Part shown: one piece after another, positions 1-7,992 of the stretch
How the letters are laid out: each line of letters opens with the position of its first letter
Numbering within the stretch: position 1 is the stretch's first letter
Source: a virus
Length of the DNA stretch: 23,562 nucleotides
IMG/VR virus record: IMGVR_UViG_3300030331_001954
Coordinates: 1 to 23,562 of that record
Reading direction: 5' to 3' (one strand)
The notes under the pieces: model-generated
What the model was told of the DNA's origin: nothing
The model's database searches: none
What the model saw: the letters and a program-made list of their open reading frames with translations, nothing else
Position numbers and translations under genes: made by a program

Positions 1-268
1 CTAAATCTTCTTTGACTTTCGCTTGTAAATCAGAAGCAAGAGAAGCTAAAACACCATCTTCCATAACCTCTGCAAGATTAGCATTATGGTCATACTGCTC
101 TGCCATAACTTCCATTTGTTCGCCAGTGTCGAGCTCTATACCCTCTGGTAATGTTTCACCAACATCATCTAATTCAACTTGTAAACTATCGGCTTCTGGT
201 TCAACTGTTCCACCAGCTCCCACACTTTTATCCACCATTGGTGCTATTTGCATTGGTTCTCTTGCCAT
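1..268 (-). CDS. Probable portal protein, N-terminal part (runs off the window)
   Basis: Eighty-nine codons are visible, starting MAREPMQIAP and ending at the window edge with LASDLQAKVKEDL. The N-terminus is acidic and probably disordered. The last visible stretch resembles the start of portal proteins in marine tailed phages, where a helix of this kind precedes an SR-x-W segment; that is a recollection of the family, not a database match. The start codon overlaps the TAA of the upstream 1318-residue gene as TAATG, with AAAGG about ten bases upstream, so translation is probably coupled. Its position downstream of terL in the packaging operon fits a portal, but the diagnostic region lies outside the window. 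Confidence 0.55.
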   Translation of the reverse strand, partial: MAREPMQIAPMVDKSVGAGGTVEPEADSLQVELDDVGETLPEGIELDTGEQMEVMAEQYDHNANLAEVMEDGVLASLASDLQAKVKEDL

Positions 269-3200
269 TAACTTACCTTTCTAAATTTACTTAGTATACC
301 ACCTTTTGCCATTCTTGGTATCTTTAAATCTGCTTTCTTACTCGCCTCATCTACTGTTAAGTCTACTATTCTATGGAGGTCTTCGTCAAACGCATTTGCT
401 CTTGTTTGTTTTTTTCCTATTCGTGCTATACCTTGTTGTTGTCGTTGCCCGAGAAGAGGAGTCCCCAGAGCGGTAGTAACTGGTTTCTTTTTAGCAATAA
501 CCTCTACTTGTGTTGTATATCCTTTTCCATATTTCTTCAAAGCTTTTGTCAAAGGTCTGCCAATCGAAAAGTCATAAGCTGTTTTGTTTTCTGCATCACC
601 ATACTGTATTCTTTTTACGCCTGATCCAAGATATTGTCTCTGAGACATGTCATCGTAAGCGTCCATAGATGGGAAATGCACTCTTTCAAAACCCATGTCT
701 TTTGCTTTTTTTATAACATTATGCACCATAAGTTCTGTCATTTGTCCGTATTCTAATACTGGAGGGCCTGCAAGAAATTTCTCTAAGTTATTGTTGTCTC
801 CAAATTTTTGATGCTTGATAATTTCATCTAAAGATTTTTTTAAGTTTTCTGGTAGTTTATCCCTTAAGTTATCTAATATTTTATCTAAGTCTCTTTTTTT
901 ATTAAACTCTTCTAGTTGAACAAAAGAATCTTGTTGAAGAGCTTGTGCCTCTAGTATTTGATTCTCTAAATATTTTTTATCTTTATTAAACTGAGTCAGT
1001 CCTTTTTTAGCAATCGCAGATTCTAGAAAAGTTAAATCTGTTTGAAAATTCTTTTCTATAAAATCAATATAAGATTGACTTATGTGAGCATCTTTATACG
1101 ATTCTTTTCCTAAGACTTTATCAAAATTGTCTTTGCTAAAAGCACCTTTTGACTTTCGTCCCAATAAATTAGTAAGAACAGAAGGTCTTTTAAACCCCTC
1201 TCGAACAAGTTGTGTGTAAGTTCCACCACCAATCATAGGTATCTTTTTTTCCGTTTTTCTAAACTCATCATAAACTTCACTTGCTGCTTTTTTAAATGCT
1301 TTGCCAATCGCACCCTTATGTACGAGAGGAAAGTCCTTTCCAGTGCCTTCGAAGTCTGTCGTTTGAACTCCAAAATCATTTCTTAAATCATCTTTTATTT
1401 TGTTTACCTCTGCATAGTAACTAGCGCTGTCTTGTGGAATACCTTGTTCTGCATTTAATTTTTGTTGTTTGTTTAAGGCTTCGTATCTGTCTCTTAACTC
1501 CTCTATATTGTTGGACTCTAAAAGTTTTGTTATTTCTGGATCATTCATCACTTTGTTAAAAATCAAAGAGTTCGCATAGCCTGCTTCTATTTTTCTCTCT
1601 CTGTCATTAACTAAATGAGTTATTGTGGCGTTAACATTATCTTTATCTAGAAAATAATCTGGATCTACTTTTCTTTTTATATCTATATAATCTTTATAAG
1701 TAGGTCTTTTTTGAGCGTATAATTTATAAGTTCCTTCATCAATCAAATCATTATCGAATAATTCTCCTATGTCTTCATAATGTTCTCTCATCATACCAAT
1801 ATCACTCATATAAACAACTCTCGGTGGATTAGGTCCCTTTACATGAGGAAAGGTACTTAAATCAAAATCATAATTTAAATCATTGTCTTTAAGAGCAAAA
1901 ACATCTTGAAGTATATCTGTGTTACCTTCTGTGCCATATCTTGTTTTAGCAACTTGTTTTAAAACTTTTAATGATTCTGGGTTTTCTGGATTAGCAAGAT
2001 TTATCGGACTTCTAGGTCTTGTTTGACCACCTTCATCTAAAATTACGGCTATATCAAAAGAGTCAAAACCTCTACCATCTGCTAAATGATCACCATAATT
2101 ATCGTGATTTCTAAAAAACAAAGAAGCCAAAATATTTGGCATGTTTTCCTCTCGATCAATTCCAGCTAGAGTCCCATCTGGCAGAGCAGGAGATGGGATT
2201 TCTGAAGCTACTTCTAGATCCTCAATAATTTTTGCTTTTGCTTTTCTAAAATCAGATAAAAGAATACGATCACGATTAAGAGACTCATCTGTTTTAAACA
2301 AAGCTCTTTTTAAACCACCCACGCCATCATTTAGTTTACCAAATTCTTTTTCTAGAGTTTCCATTTTTATGGTTTTTTTATCGTAGTCTTTTTGTAATAT
2401 AGCTTTTTCTTCTGCAAATTTAATAAAACCAGTCCCTAGTTTTCTGTCCTCTTCTACAATCTTTAAGGCATCCATTCTTGTTCTATTTGTTAGAACTTTC
2501 GGAGTTCCGACAGCATTACTTTCTTCGATCTTCTTTTTTAGTCTATTGTACTTTGAAGTTTCTACATCATTTAAGTTTGTGATGTTTGCCTCTAATCTTT
2601 TAAATTCAGCCATTAATTTAGCATCTTCAGCGTTTACTCTTTTTTCTTTTTTGCCTGCTTGGTTTGACTGTATTTCATTGATAGAAAGTGTTTTATACTC
2701 TTTGCCTGTTGCTGGATCTATTGTAATCATCGCAGTTCCTCTTACATGACCATAATAGTTTGGTATGGCATATCCATGATTATTACCCAGTCCTAATTTT
2801 CTTAAAGATGTTGTCTCACCCATCGCTTTGAAATAGTCATCAATTTCATTTATTTTTCTATCAATTTCATTTGTACTTGCCTTATCAACTGACTTTCCCA
2901 TAAAAGTTTCAAAGCCTTTGTCCCCAGAAAATAAAAAAGTAACATTGTCTGTGCGAACTAGACTTTGATTATTTGAATTTAATGTGCCTGCTGTTTGAGG
3001 ATTTTGTACGGATCCTAAATCTTGAACTTTTAACATCTGTATTCCGTCATGTGTCCAAGGGTTGTGAGCACTGTAATCATCTAATTTTTTTCGTAAAATT
3101 TTTATTGAGTCAACTATTTGTGCTCTTCTAGGATCATTTTCTGATAAATTTAATCCAGTGTTTCCTAAACTTTTTATCTGTCCTTCAAGAGAGGCTTCCT

Positions 3201-4224
3201 CATTCTTTGAATACACAGACATTTTAATATTTGGTTTAAACAAACTAGCTGCATTGATAAGTTCTTCTTTAGTAATAACTTTGTCTGGATTGTTTTCTAG
3301 ATAACGAATCAAACCAGTTTCTACTGCTTCTTTGCCTAATCTACTTTGTAAGCCACTACCACCACTATCTTTTAAACCCATACCACCAAATTTTTTAGAA
3401 AATTCTGGCTTAAGATCATTTGTAAAATACCCTAATAGTTCTCTGCCCGTTGGCTTTTGTTTAAAGTCAATACCTCTTACTAAAGTTGGACCTGGTTCTT
3501 TTACAACTTTACCAGTCGCATCTTTTACTATTTGTCCGTTGACTCTTTTAGGAATCATCCTTGGTTCTAGGATACTTAGCCTAGAAGAAGTCTTACCTAT
3601 CTTTTCTAACTCGTTTAATAAATTAGAAAAAATAGTTCTATCTAGATTTAAACCAGCCTCTACATCTACATCAAAACCCTCTTCAAAAAACTTTTCATCA
3701 TCTTGTCTTATCTTCTTAGCTTGTCCACCCTCACCAGATTGTGTCATAAAGAGACGTTCACCCACAGTTTCTGGAACTTCTTCAACAACATCTACCTTTG
3801 CACCATCACCTACTGTTGCTAGAGCATAGCCTGCATTGTTGTTTGAAGGTGGGAACATATTTCTACCTCTTGCAGCTAATCTCGCTGCTGCAATACCTTT
3901 TGCTAATAAAGCTCCAGGTGCCACGGCTCTCCCAAAACTTTCCAAGTTCATACCAAACTCTGGAAACTCCTCACCCATGAATCTTTTTGCAAGTGCTTCA
4001 GAACCTATAGTATCAATTAAACTTTGTATTCCCTCTGGTGTTTCACCATACCTAAGATCATAGTACAAGCCAAGTAGGTCTGCGGGCAAACCCAAAAGGT
4101 CTGCCGTTTCACCGACCAGTAACCCTTTTCCGATACGTTTTAAATCATTAACAGTTTCATCAAGTGTTTGTGGTGTAGCACCAGGCCCAGTCAAATTAAA
4201 TCTGTAATTTGGTCTTTGTGCCAT
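268..4224 (-). CDS. 1318-residue multidomain phage protein, polyvalent-protein-like
   Basis: This is the largest gene in the window. An apolar helix rich in LLGLPADLLGLY lies near residues 35-60, followed by a low-complexity linker. Around residues 505-520 is SINEIQSN, preceded by a GHVRG segment. This resembles the EIQSD core of 'large polyvalent protein' domains found in phages and conjugative elements. Residues about 525-680 and 1080-1150 are charged helical, probably coiled coil. Residues about 1160-1195 (ELMVHNVIKKAKDMGFERV) resemble the second half of the same domain. The C-terminus is basic and carries MAKGGILSKF. The gene lies between terL and the probable portal with TAATG junctions at both ends. 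A virion or ejected protein is an inference; no enzymatic activity is shown. Confidence 0.8.
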   Translation of the reverse strand: MAQRPNYRFNLTGPGATPQTLDETVNDLKRIGKGLLVGETADLLGLPADLLGLYYDLRYGETPEGIQSLIDTIGSEALAKRFMGEEFPEFGMNLESFGRAVAPGALLAKGIAAARLAARGRNMFPPSNNNAGYALATVGDGAKVDVVEEVPETVGERLFMTQSGEGGQAKKIRQDDEKFFEEGFDVDVEAGLNLDRTIFSNLLNELEKIGKTSSRLSILEPRMIPKRVNGQIVKDATGKVVKEPGPTLVRGIDFKQKPTGRELLGYFTNDLKPEFSKKFGGMGLKDSGGSGLQSRLGKEAVETGLIRYLENNPDKVITKEELINAASLFKPNIKMSVYSKNEEASLEGQIKSLGNTGLNLSENDPRRAQIVDSIKILRKKLDDYSAHNPWTHDGIQMLKVQDLGSVQNPQTAGTLNSNNQSLVRTDNVTFLFSGDKGFETFMGKSVDKASTNEIDRKINEIDDYFKAMGETTSLRKLGLGNNHGYAIPNYYGHVRGTAMITIDPATGKEYKTLSINEIQSNQAGKKEKRVNAEDAKLMAEFKRLEANITNLNDVETSKYNRLKKKIEESNAVGTPKVLTNRTRMDALKIVEEDRKLGTGFIKFAEEKAILQKDYDKKTIKMETLEKEFGKLNDGVGGLKRALFKTDESLNRDRILLSDFRKAKAKIIEDLEVASEIPSPALPDGTLAGIDREENMPNILASLFFRNHDNYGDHLADGRGFDSFDIAVILDEGGQTRPRSPINLANPENPESLKVLKQVAKTRYGTEGNTDILQDVFALKDNDLNYDFDLSTFPHVKGPNPPRVVYMSDIGMMREHYEDIGELFDNDLIDEGTYKLYAQKRPTYKDYIDIKRKVDPDYFLDKDNVNATITHLVNDRERKIEAGYANSLIFNKVMNDPEITKLLESNNIEELRDRYEALNKQQKLNAEQGIPQDSASYYAEVNKIKDDLRNDFGVQTTDFEGTGKDFPLVHKGAIGKAFKKAASEVYDEFRKTEKKIPMIGGGTYTQLVREGFKRPSVLTNLLGRKSKGAFSKDNFDKVLGKESYKDAHISQSYIDFIEKNFQTDLTFLESAIAKKGLTQFNKDKKYLENQILEAQALQQDSFVQLEEFNKKRDLDKILDNLRDKLPENLKKSLDEIIKHQKFGDNNNLEKFLAGPPVLEYGQMTELMVHNVIKKAKDMGFERVHFPSMDAYDDMSQRQYLGSGVKRIQYGDAENKTAYDFSIGRPLTKALKKYGKGYTTQVEVIAKKKPVTTALGTPLLGQRQQQGIARIGKKQTRANAFDEDLHRIVDLTVDEASKKADLKIPRMAKGGILSKFRKVS

Positions 4225-4460
4225 TAAGTGATCCTAGTTGTTCTTTTCTTCTCTGGTAGCATAATATCTGAGAAACGGTTTGTCACGGTAAATCCACCAG
4301 CCTTTTTCTTAAATAAATCTAGTTGTTTTACTTTTGGTTTTATCTTTTTCTTTGGTGAATACTCTGTAGGCTTTCGCTTATAGTAATATTTTCCAGGCGT
4401 TGGCTGTCCACGCTTCTCTAATTCTCTGTACGTTCTTCTTCTATCTGCTTCGTCTGACAT
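4224..4460 (-). CDS. Small basic protein of the packaging operon, 78 residues
   Basis: I do not recognise a family. The protein is strongly basic, with a YYKRKPTEYSPKKKIKPKVK segment at about residues 26-45 and a Lys/Arg-rich tail. It has no membrane segment and no cysteines. The start overlaps the preceding TAA as TAATG, and its own TAA overlaps the start of the 1318-residue gene in the same way, so it is almost certainly translated as part of this operon. Its charge would suit nucleic acid or virion binding, but that is only a guess. Confidence 0.75.
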   Translation of the reverse strand: MSDEADRRRTYRELEKRGQPTPGKYYYKRKPTEYSPKKKIKPKVKQLDLFKKKAGGFTVTNRFSDIMLPEKKRTTRIT

Positions 4461-4921
4461 TAAAACACTCCTTTAAAAGTTCCACCACGATTTTTCATAA
4501 CACCACCCATGTTCATACCCATATTTCTAATCTTGCGTATGCCCTTCAATCCTTTTTTTAATATCTCTCTTTTCTGTGGTTTTGAAAGACTCTTATCTCT
4601 ATTTATACGATCAATGGTGTACATGAGTCTAGCACCTAGTTGGGACTGCTTATTCATAGTGCCTCCGTTGCTTTTTTTAAGTTTATCTTTTTCTATTAAC
4701 AACTGTTGTTGTATTTTTGTAATAGCCTCATCCATCGCTCTACCAGTAGGTAATGTAATCTTTCTAGGTGGCTTTGTTTTGTTTTTAGCTCCTTTTGGTC
4801 TACCTTTTGGATTGCCTCTAGGTCTACCTTTAGGTTTTTTCTTCGGAACTTCTTTAGCAAAAGGATGTGGAACATCCAAACCCATTGTTCTTTTGTATGG
4901 GGATTCACCTTTTTTTGGCAT
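4460..4921 (-). CDS. Basic protein with AT-hook-like repeats and MKNRGGTFKG C-terminal tag
   Basis: The 153-residue protein begins MPKKGESPYK. Residues about 30-50 hold two successive GRP cores (KGRPRGNPKGRPKGAKNKTK), which resemble AT-hooks that bind the minor groove of AT-rich DNA. A charged helical region (about 62-130) follows. The C-terminus, KIRNM then MKNRGGTFKGVF, is shared almost exactly with the gene just upstream, which also begins MPKK. TAATG overlaps flank the gene on both sides. DNA binding during packaging or in the virion is plausible from the AT-hook-like segment; the role of the tag is unknown. Confidence 0.75.
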   Translation of the reverse strand: MPKKGESPYKRTMGLDVPHPFAKEVPKKKPKGRPRGNPKGRPKGAKNKTKPPRKITLPTGRAMDEAITKIQQQLLIEKDKLKKSNGGTMNKQSQLGARLMYTIDRINRDKSLSKPQKREILKKGLKGIRKIRNMGMNMGGVMKNRGGTFKGVF

Positions 4922-5271
4922 TAATACGTTCCCTTAAATGTTCCCCCACGATTTTTCATCATAGGATTTTTTCTCATGTTTCGTATTTTTTTACCCATTC
5001 CTTTACCACGTTTACTTTTTGGAATGTTTGTTAACCCTACCTCTATTTTTCTTAACGCTTTTCTTAAGTCTTTAAATTCTGGCTCGTCTATCATTTTATT
5101 ACTTCCGCCATTGCTCATTTTCTTTGGCTTTTTGACTTTAGGCTTCATCTTTTTTCTTTTTTCGAATTTTGGTCTATCTTTTTCTGTCAATCCCATCATT
5201 TTACCGAGTTGTGAATTTAACATACTGTCAAAATCCATTATGTCTGATCCTTTTTTAAGTTTCTTTGGCAT
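4921..5271 (-). CDS. Basic 116-residue protein with MKNRGGTFKG C-terminal tag
   Basis: A longer frame opens at 5304, but the start at 5271 is preferred because its ATG overlaps the terL stop as TAATG, matching every other junction in this operon. It also gives the same MPKK N-terminus as the next gene. The protein is highly basic in its middle (KKMKPKVKKPKKMSNGG) and ends KIRNM then MMKNRGGTFKGTY, nearly identical to the tail of the downstream 153-residue protein. The two may be diverged duplicates or may share a C-terminal peptide. No family is recognised. Position next to terL suggests a packaging or virion role. Confidence 0.75.
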   Translation of the reverse strand: MPKKLKKGSDIMDFDSMLNSQLGKMMGLTEKDRPKFEKRKKMKPKVKKPKKMSNGGSNKMIDEPEFKDLRKALRKIEVGLTNIPKSKRGKGMGKKIRNMRKNPMMKNRGGTFKGTY

Positions 5272-6749
5272 TAGTAATACTCCCTTTTTGATCGAGGAAA
5301 CCAATCCTCTCCTTCGTCTTCTCCGTCCAGTGCGATAAATCCACCTTGTCTAAATCTCATAACAGCCATTGTCATACTATCACAATAGTCATCATGGTCG
5401 CCATTTGGAAAAGATGCAACTTCTTCTATTACATCCTCTGCAAATTTCTCTCCACTAGGATACCACACTTTTCCAGATTCGAAAATAGGAGAAACAATGT
5501 GCATCCTTGTCGTTTTGTCTAAGTTACCCCCTTTGCGTCTGCCTGGACTAAAAGTCAAAACTGGTAAGTTCATCATTCTCAGTTCGTCTGCCAAGGGTTG
5601 ACCACTCGCTTTTGCTTCGATAAGCATCATATCTGGTTCCCAATATTCATTTTCTTCTATTGCAATCTCCTTTAATTCTGGAAAACTCCAACGCCCTTTC
5701 TTCGCATCAAGCATAATTAGATGTTGTTGTCCGTTGGCTTTTGGCTCAAATACACCCCAAGTTGTAATCGCAGAATAGTCTGCCGTCTCTTTTTTAGAGT
5801 ATGCCGTATCATACGACTGCAATATATAATCTAACTTCGGCACTTCTGATTCTTCCCACGGAGTCCACCACTCCCTTTTGATCATTGCCGTTTCTTCAGA
5901 TGTAGGATTCTGTTGCCACTGGGCGTTCCATTTCATAGGTGACAATGACGCTTTGACTTTTAACAACTCGTCCTTGTTCCAAAACTCAGGCCACAAGATC
6001 TTATCATTCGGTAGAATCGCTGGGAACTCTACAATATCCCATTGGTCAGACATGGTATCCTTCGCCATAGCCTGGACTAATCTGCCCGTGAGGTCTTTCT
6101 TTGACCATCTTGTTTGCACAATGATGATGGTTCCCCCAGGTTGTAATCTCTGTCTCGGACCCGATGTGTACCACTCGTAGGTATTATCATAAGCAACCGA
6201 GGACAGTGCATCTTGTTCCGAGTGTGGATCATCAATAATCAACAAGTCTGCACCACGACCAGTCATCGCCGCACCAACGCCTGCTGCGAAATATTCACCG
6301 CCAGCACTTGTCTCCCAACGACCCGCTGCTTGACTGTCTTGTTTCAAATCGGTTTCTGGAAAAACTTCCGTGTACACTGGATCGGCAATCAAGTCTCTGA
6401 CCTTACGACCAAACCTCACGGCAAGTTCTGTATTCATCGTGGCTTGGATGATCTTGAGTTTTGGGTTACGGCCCAAGAACCACGAGGGCATGAGATAGGA
6501 TGCCATCTCTGACTTCGAGTGTCTTGGCGGCATGTTTACAATCAGTCTCTTAAGTTTGCCTTGTGCGATTAACTCCAATTTTTCTGCAATGATTTTATGA
6601 TGTCGTCCAACAATAAACCCTTCGTATACATGTTGAGCATAATCCAAAAAATTTTCTTGTGCTTTTTCACGAGTGTCCAGTTTGTTTTTCTGTTGCTCTA
6701 GCAGAAATACTTCTTGTAACACCTCTTTGGGTAACGCATCTAGTGACAT
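5271..6749 (-). CDS. terL: Terminase large subunit
   Basis: This is the ATPase/nuclease that drives DNA into the prohead. The 492-residue product has an N-terminal ATPase domain with a Walker A variant NMPPRHSKS at about residues 72-80, a Walker B LLIIDDP at about 168-174, and a coupling motif IIIVQTRWSKKD. The C-terminal RNase H-like nuclease shows SYDTAYSKKETADYS near 310, LIEAKASGQ and HDDYCDS near 450, which supply its acidic metal-binding residues. The frame is open upstream to 6944, but the extra 65 codons run through a polypurine tract and one arm of an inverted repeat, so MSLDALPKEV at 6749 is taken as the start. The Shine-Dalgarno there is weak. The stop overlaps the next gene as TAATG. 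Confidence 0.96.
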   Translation of the reverse strand: MSLDALPKEVLQEVFLLEQQKNKLDTREKAQENFLDYAQHVYEGFIVGRHHKIIAEKLELIAQGKLKRLIVNMPPRHSKSEMASYLMPSWFLGRNPKLKIIQATMNTELAVRFGRKVRDLIADPVYTEVFPETDLKQDSQAAGRWETSAGGEYFAAGVGAAMTGRGADLLIIDDPHSEQDALSSVAYDNTYEWYTSGPRQRLQPGGTIIIVQTRWSKKDLTGRLVQAMAKDTMSDQWDIVEFPAILPNDKILWPEFWNKDELLKVKASLSPMKWNAQWQQNPTSEETAMIKREWWTPWEESEVPKLDYILQSYDTAYSKKETADYSAITTWGVFEPKANGQQHLIMLDAKKGRWSFPELKEIAIEENEYWEPDMMLIEAKASGQPLADELRMMNLPVLTFSPGRRKGGNLDKTTRMHIVSPIFESGKVWYPSGEKFAEDVIEEVASFPNGDHDDYCDSMTMAVMRFRQGGFIALDGEDEGEDWFPRSKREYY

Positions 6750-6886
6750 GTCCCAACGATAATATATCCAAATGAATTTATCAACCCTGCATATGTATGA
6801 CTGTATGTATGTTTGTACCCACCATTCTACCCCTCCCCCCTCTCTTGTTTTTGTTTGTTGTGTAGTTTTGTAGTAAGTAACCCCTA
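6750..6886 (-). other. Leader between the divergent region and terL
   Basis: This stretch holds no convincing gene. Read on the minus strand it contains a purine run around 6826-6845 with GGGGGGAGGGG, then TGTATG/CATACA-type short repeats around 6790-6815, then an AT-rich GGATATATTAT element about 15-25 bases before the terL ATG. That element could be a -10 box, but no well-spaced -35 is visible. The purine tract could affect transcription or replication; that is speculation. Confidence 0.4.
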
Positions 6887-7049
6887 AAAAAGAATCTAGA
6901 TTCGCAGAATCTATCTCCCAAGTGGTCGATAGATTACGCTTCACAATCTAGAATAAAATAAAAATTTTAGTTATTTTTATTGTTATTTTATTCTAGCTTG
7001 TGAATCTAAATTTTCTTGATGAAAATTTCTGCGAATCTAGATTCTTTTT
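6887..7049. repeat. Nested inverted repeat in the divergent control region
   Basis: The outer arms, 6887-6909 and 7027-7049, are a perfect 23-base inverted repeat. Each arm contains the 12-base palindrome GAATCTAGATTC (6892-6903 and 7033-7044). Inside lies a second inverted repeat, 6940-6961 and 6983-7004, 22 bases with one mismatch, again containing CTAG. The centre is nearly pure A/T. The element sits between the leftward packaging operon and the rightward early genes. It could be a replication origin, a cruciform, a transcription barrier or a set of operators; the sequence does not decide. Confidence 0.85.
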
Positions 7050-7089
7050 CCAAGAGTGATTTTTTGGGTTGCAAGGGCAGACAGAAAAC

Positions 7090-7108
7090 ATTTCACGTTT
7101 CGTGAAAT
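7090..7108. promoter_or_regulatory. Palindromic operator-like site, copy 1
   Basis: ATTTCACG-TTT-CGTGAAAT is a perfect 8-base inverted repeat around a 3-base centre. It sits about 14 bases upstream of the -35 region of the 7122-7150 promoter. The core TTCACGTTTCGTGAA recurs at 7993-8007 upstream of a second promoter, which argues for a binding site of one regulator. Confidence 0.65.
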
Positions 7109-7121
7109 AAAATCACTTTAT

Positions 7122-7150
7122 GCTTGATTATGGGATTATTTTGATATAAT
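7122..7150 (+). promoter_or_regulatory. Promoter for the 108-residue early gene
   Basis: A perfect TATAAT lies at 7145-7150 with a GCTTGA/CTTGAT -35 region 16-17 bases upstream. The spacer carries TTATGGGA, found at the matching place in the promoters at 8017 and 9162. The predicted transcript starts about 20 bases before the gene. Confidence 0.65.
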
Positions 7151-7175
7151 CTTATAGATGAAAGGAGGTGATAAT

Positions 7176-7502
7176 ATGAGTGATATTGGCGAAACTATCG
7201 AATCTTTCATTACGGACAAGATCGAAGAAGTCATAGACGAGAAAGTCAACGAGTCTATTGAGAACTCTTACACAGTCTCAGATCTTCGTAATGATGTCGA
7301 TGATATCAGATCTCAAGTTGAGAACTTGGATGAAACTGCAATCGCACAAGTGGTCGTGGATACAATAGTTTCCAAGATTATCGGTGATGATTCTGCCGTT
7401 TACAAGAAGTCAGTAGTCAAGGGTTTGCAAGAGCAGATCGTTGAACTCAAGACAAAGGTTTACAACCTTGAGAATCCAACACCAAAAGCATCCAACGAAT
7501 AG
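7176..7502 (+). CDS. Acidic helical early protein, 108 residues, unknown function
   Basis: An ATG at 7158 also opens this frame, but it lies before the near-perfect Shine-Dalgarno AAAGGAGGTGAT, so the ATG at 7176 (MSDIGETIESF) is the likely start. The protein is acidic and predicted largely helical. A charged heptad-like segment at about residues 30-55 and another near the C-terminus (GLQEQIVELKTKVYNLEN) look like coiled coil. No catalytic motif or known family is recognised. It is the first rightward gene, with its own operator, promoter and terminator, which suggests an early expressed unit. Confidence 0.75.
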   Translation: MSDIGETIESFITDKIEEVIDEKVNESIENSYTVSDLRNDVDDIRSQVENLDETAIAQVVVDTIVSKIIGDDSAVYKKSVVKGLQEQIVELKTKVYNLENPTPKASNE

Positions 7503-7510
7503 TTGGGAGA

Positions 7511-7539
7511 TGGGGACAGAAATGTCCCCATTATTTTTT
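7511..7539 (+). terminator. Rho-independent terminator
   Basis: A perfect 8-base stem TGGGGACA/TGTCCCCA closes a GAAA tetraloop, followed by TTATTTTTT. It lies ten bases after the stop of the 108-residue gene. Confidence 0.9.
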
Positions 7540-7553
7540 AGAAAGGAAATAAA

Positions 7554-7835
7554 ATGTCTAAGAGAAAACAAACATTCGATTATAACTTTCAATATGTAAT
7601 CGATATAGAAGCAAGAGATGGATACGCAAAGAAATTTAAAACTGGAGATCTTAGTAAAGCCAAAAAGTTTTTTAAGAAAACATTTGGAACTATTTATGAG
7701 CGAGGTTCTTCGTATTATGTCAATGAGTTTGGGGATGTCATGGGTAATATTTATGTCGAGCCATATGATAGAAAGCTATCCTTAAAGGCAGAGAAGGAGA
7801 TAACTGGTCGTGATCCCTTTGCAGATTATACATAG
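7554..7835 (+). CDS. Small basic phage protein, 93 residues, unknown function
   Basis: MSKRKQTFDY is preceded by AGAAAGGA at a normal distance. The protein is rich in Lys and aromatic residues, has no cysteines and no membrane segment, and shows alternating strand and helix character (YAKKFKTGDLSKAKKFFKKTFG). I do not recognise the family. It follows the terminator at 7511-7539 without an obvious new promoter, so it may depend on readthrough of that terminator. A UUCG-loop terminator follows it. Confidence 0.7.
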   Translation: MSKRKQTFDYNFQYVIDIEARDGYAKKFKTGDLSKAKKFFKKTFGTIYERGSSYYVNEFGDVMGNIYVEPYDRKLSLKAEKEITGRDPFADYT

Positions 7836-7859
7836 TTTCCACGACCACGGAAAGAGAAA

Positions 7860-7887
7860 GGGGGAGCTTCGGCTCTCTCTTTTTTTT
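7860..7887 (+). terminator. UUCG-loop terminator after the 93-residue gene
   Basis: GGGGGAGC-TTCG-GCTCTCTC forms an 8-base stem with two G-U pairs, capped by a stable TTCG loop and followed by eight T. The terminator at 8543 uses the same GAGC-TTCG-GCTC core. Confidence 0.85.
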
Positions 7888-7982
7888 CTTCTGGCGAAGG
7901 CTTGCAGACAAAAATCGCAAAGGATCGCAGAGCGACCACTTCACTTCGTTTCGTTTCCTTTGCGATGTCAAGAATTTTTTTT
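7876..7982. repeat. Long direct repeat, copy A, with conserved-loop hairpin
   Basis: The first 49 bases match 8582-8630 with three differences and no gap. The unit contains a perfect 11-base hairpin, ATCGCAAAGGA (7914-7924) with TCCTTTGCGAT (7956-7966). Its 31-base loop begins TCGC-AGA-GCGA, a mini-hairpin, then CCACTTC. Eight T follow at 7975-7982. Read on the minus strand the stem is followed by TTTTT, so it could terminate leftward transcription. The loop is 10 bases longer than in copies B and C. Confidence 0.85.
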
Positions 7983-7992
7983 CGAGCTGCAG

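Noticed and set aside
3332-3829. A 165-codon plus-strand frame opposite the 1318-residue gene
   Set aside because: It is antisense to a clearly coding region, has no ribosome site and low-complexity Ser/Pro/Phe composition typical of shadows.
5272-5304. A start at 5304 for the 116-residue gene
   Set aside because: The ATG at 5271 forms the same TAATG junction as all others in the operon and gives the MPKK start shared with its neighbour.
6750-6944. A 65-codon upstream extension of terL in the same frame
   Set aside because: It would be encoded by a purine run, short repeats and an arm of the inverted repeat, and its composition is unlike terminase N-termini. MSLDALPKEV at 6749 fits the family better.
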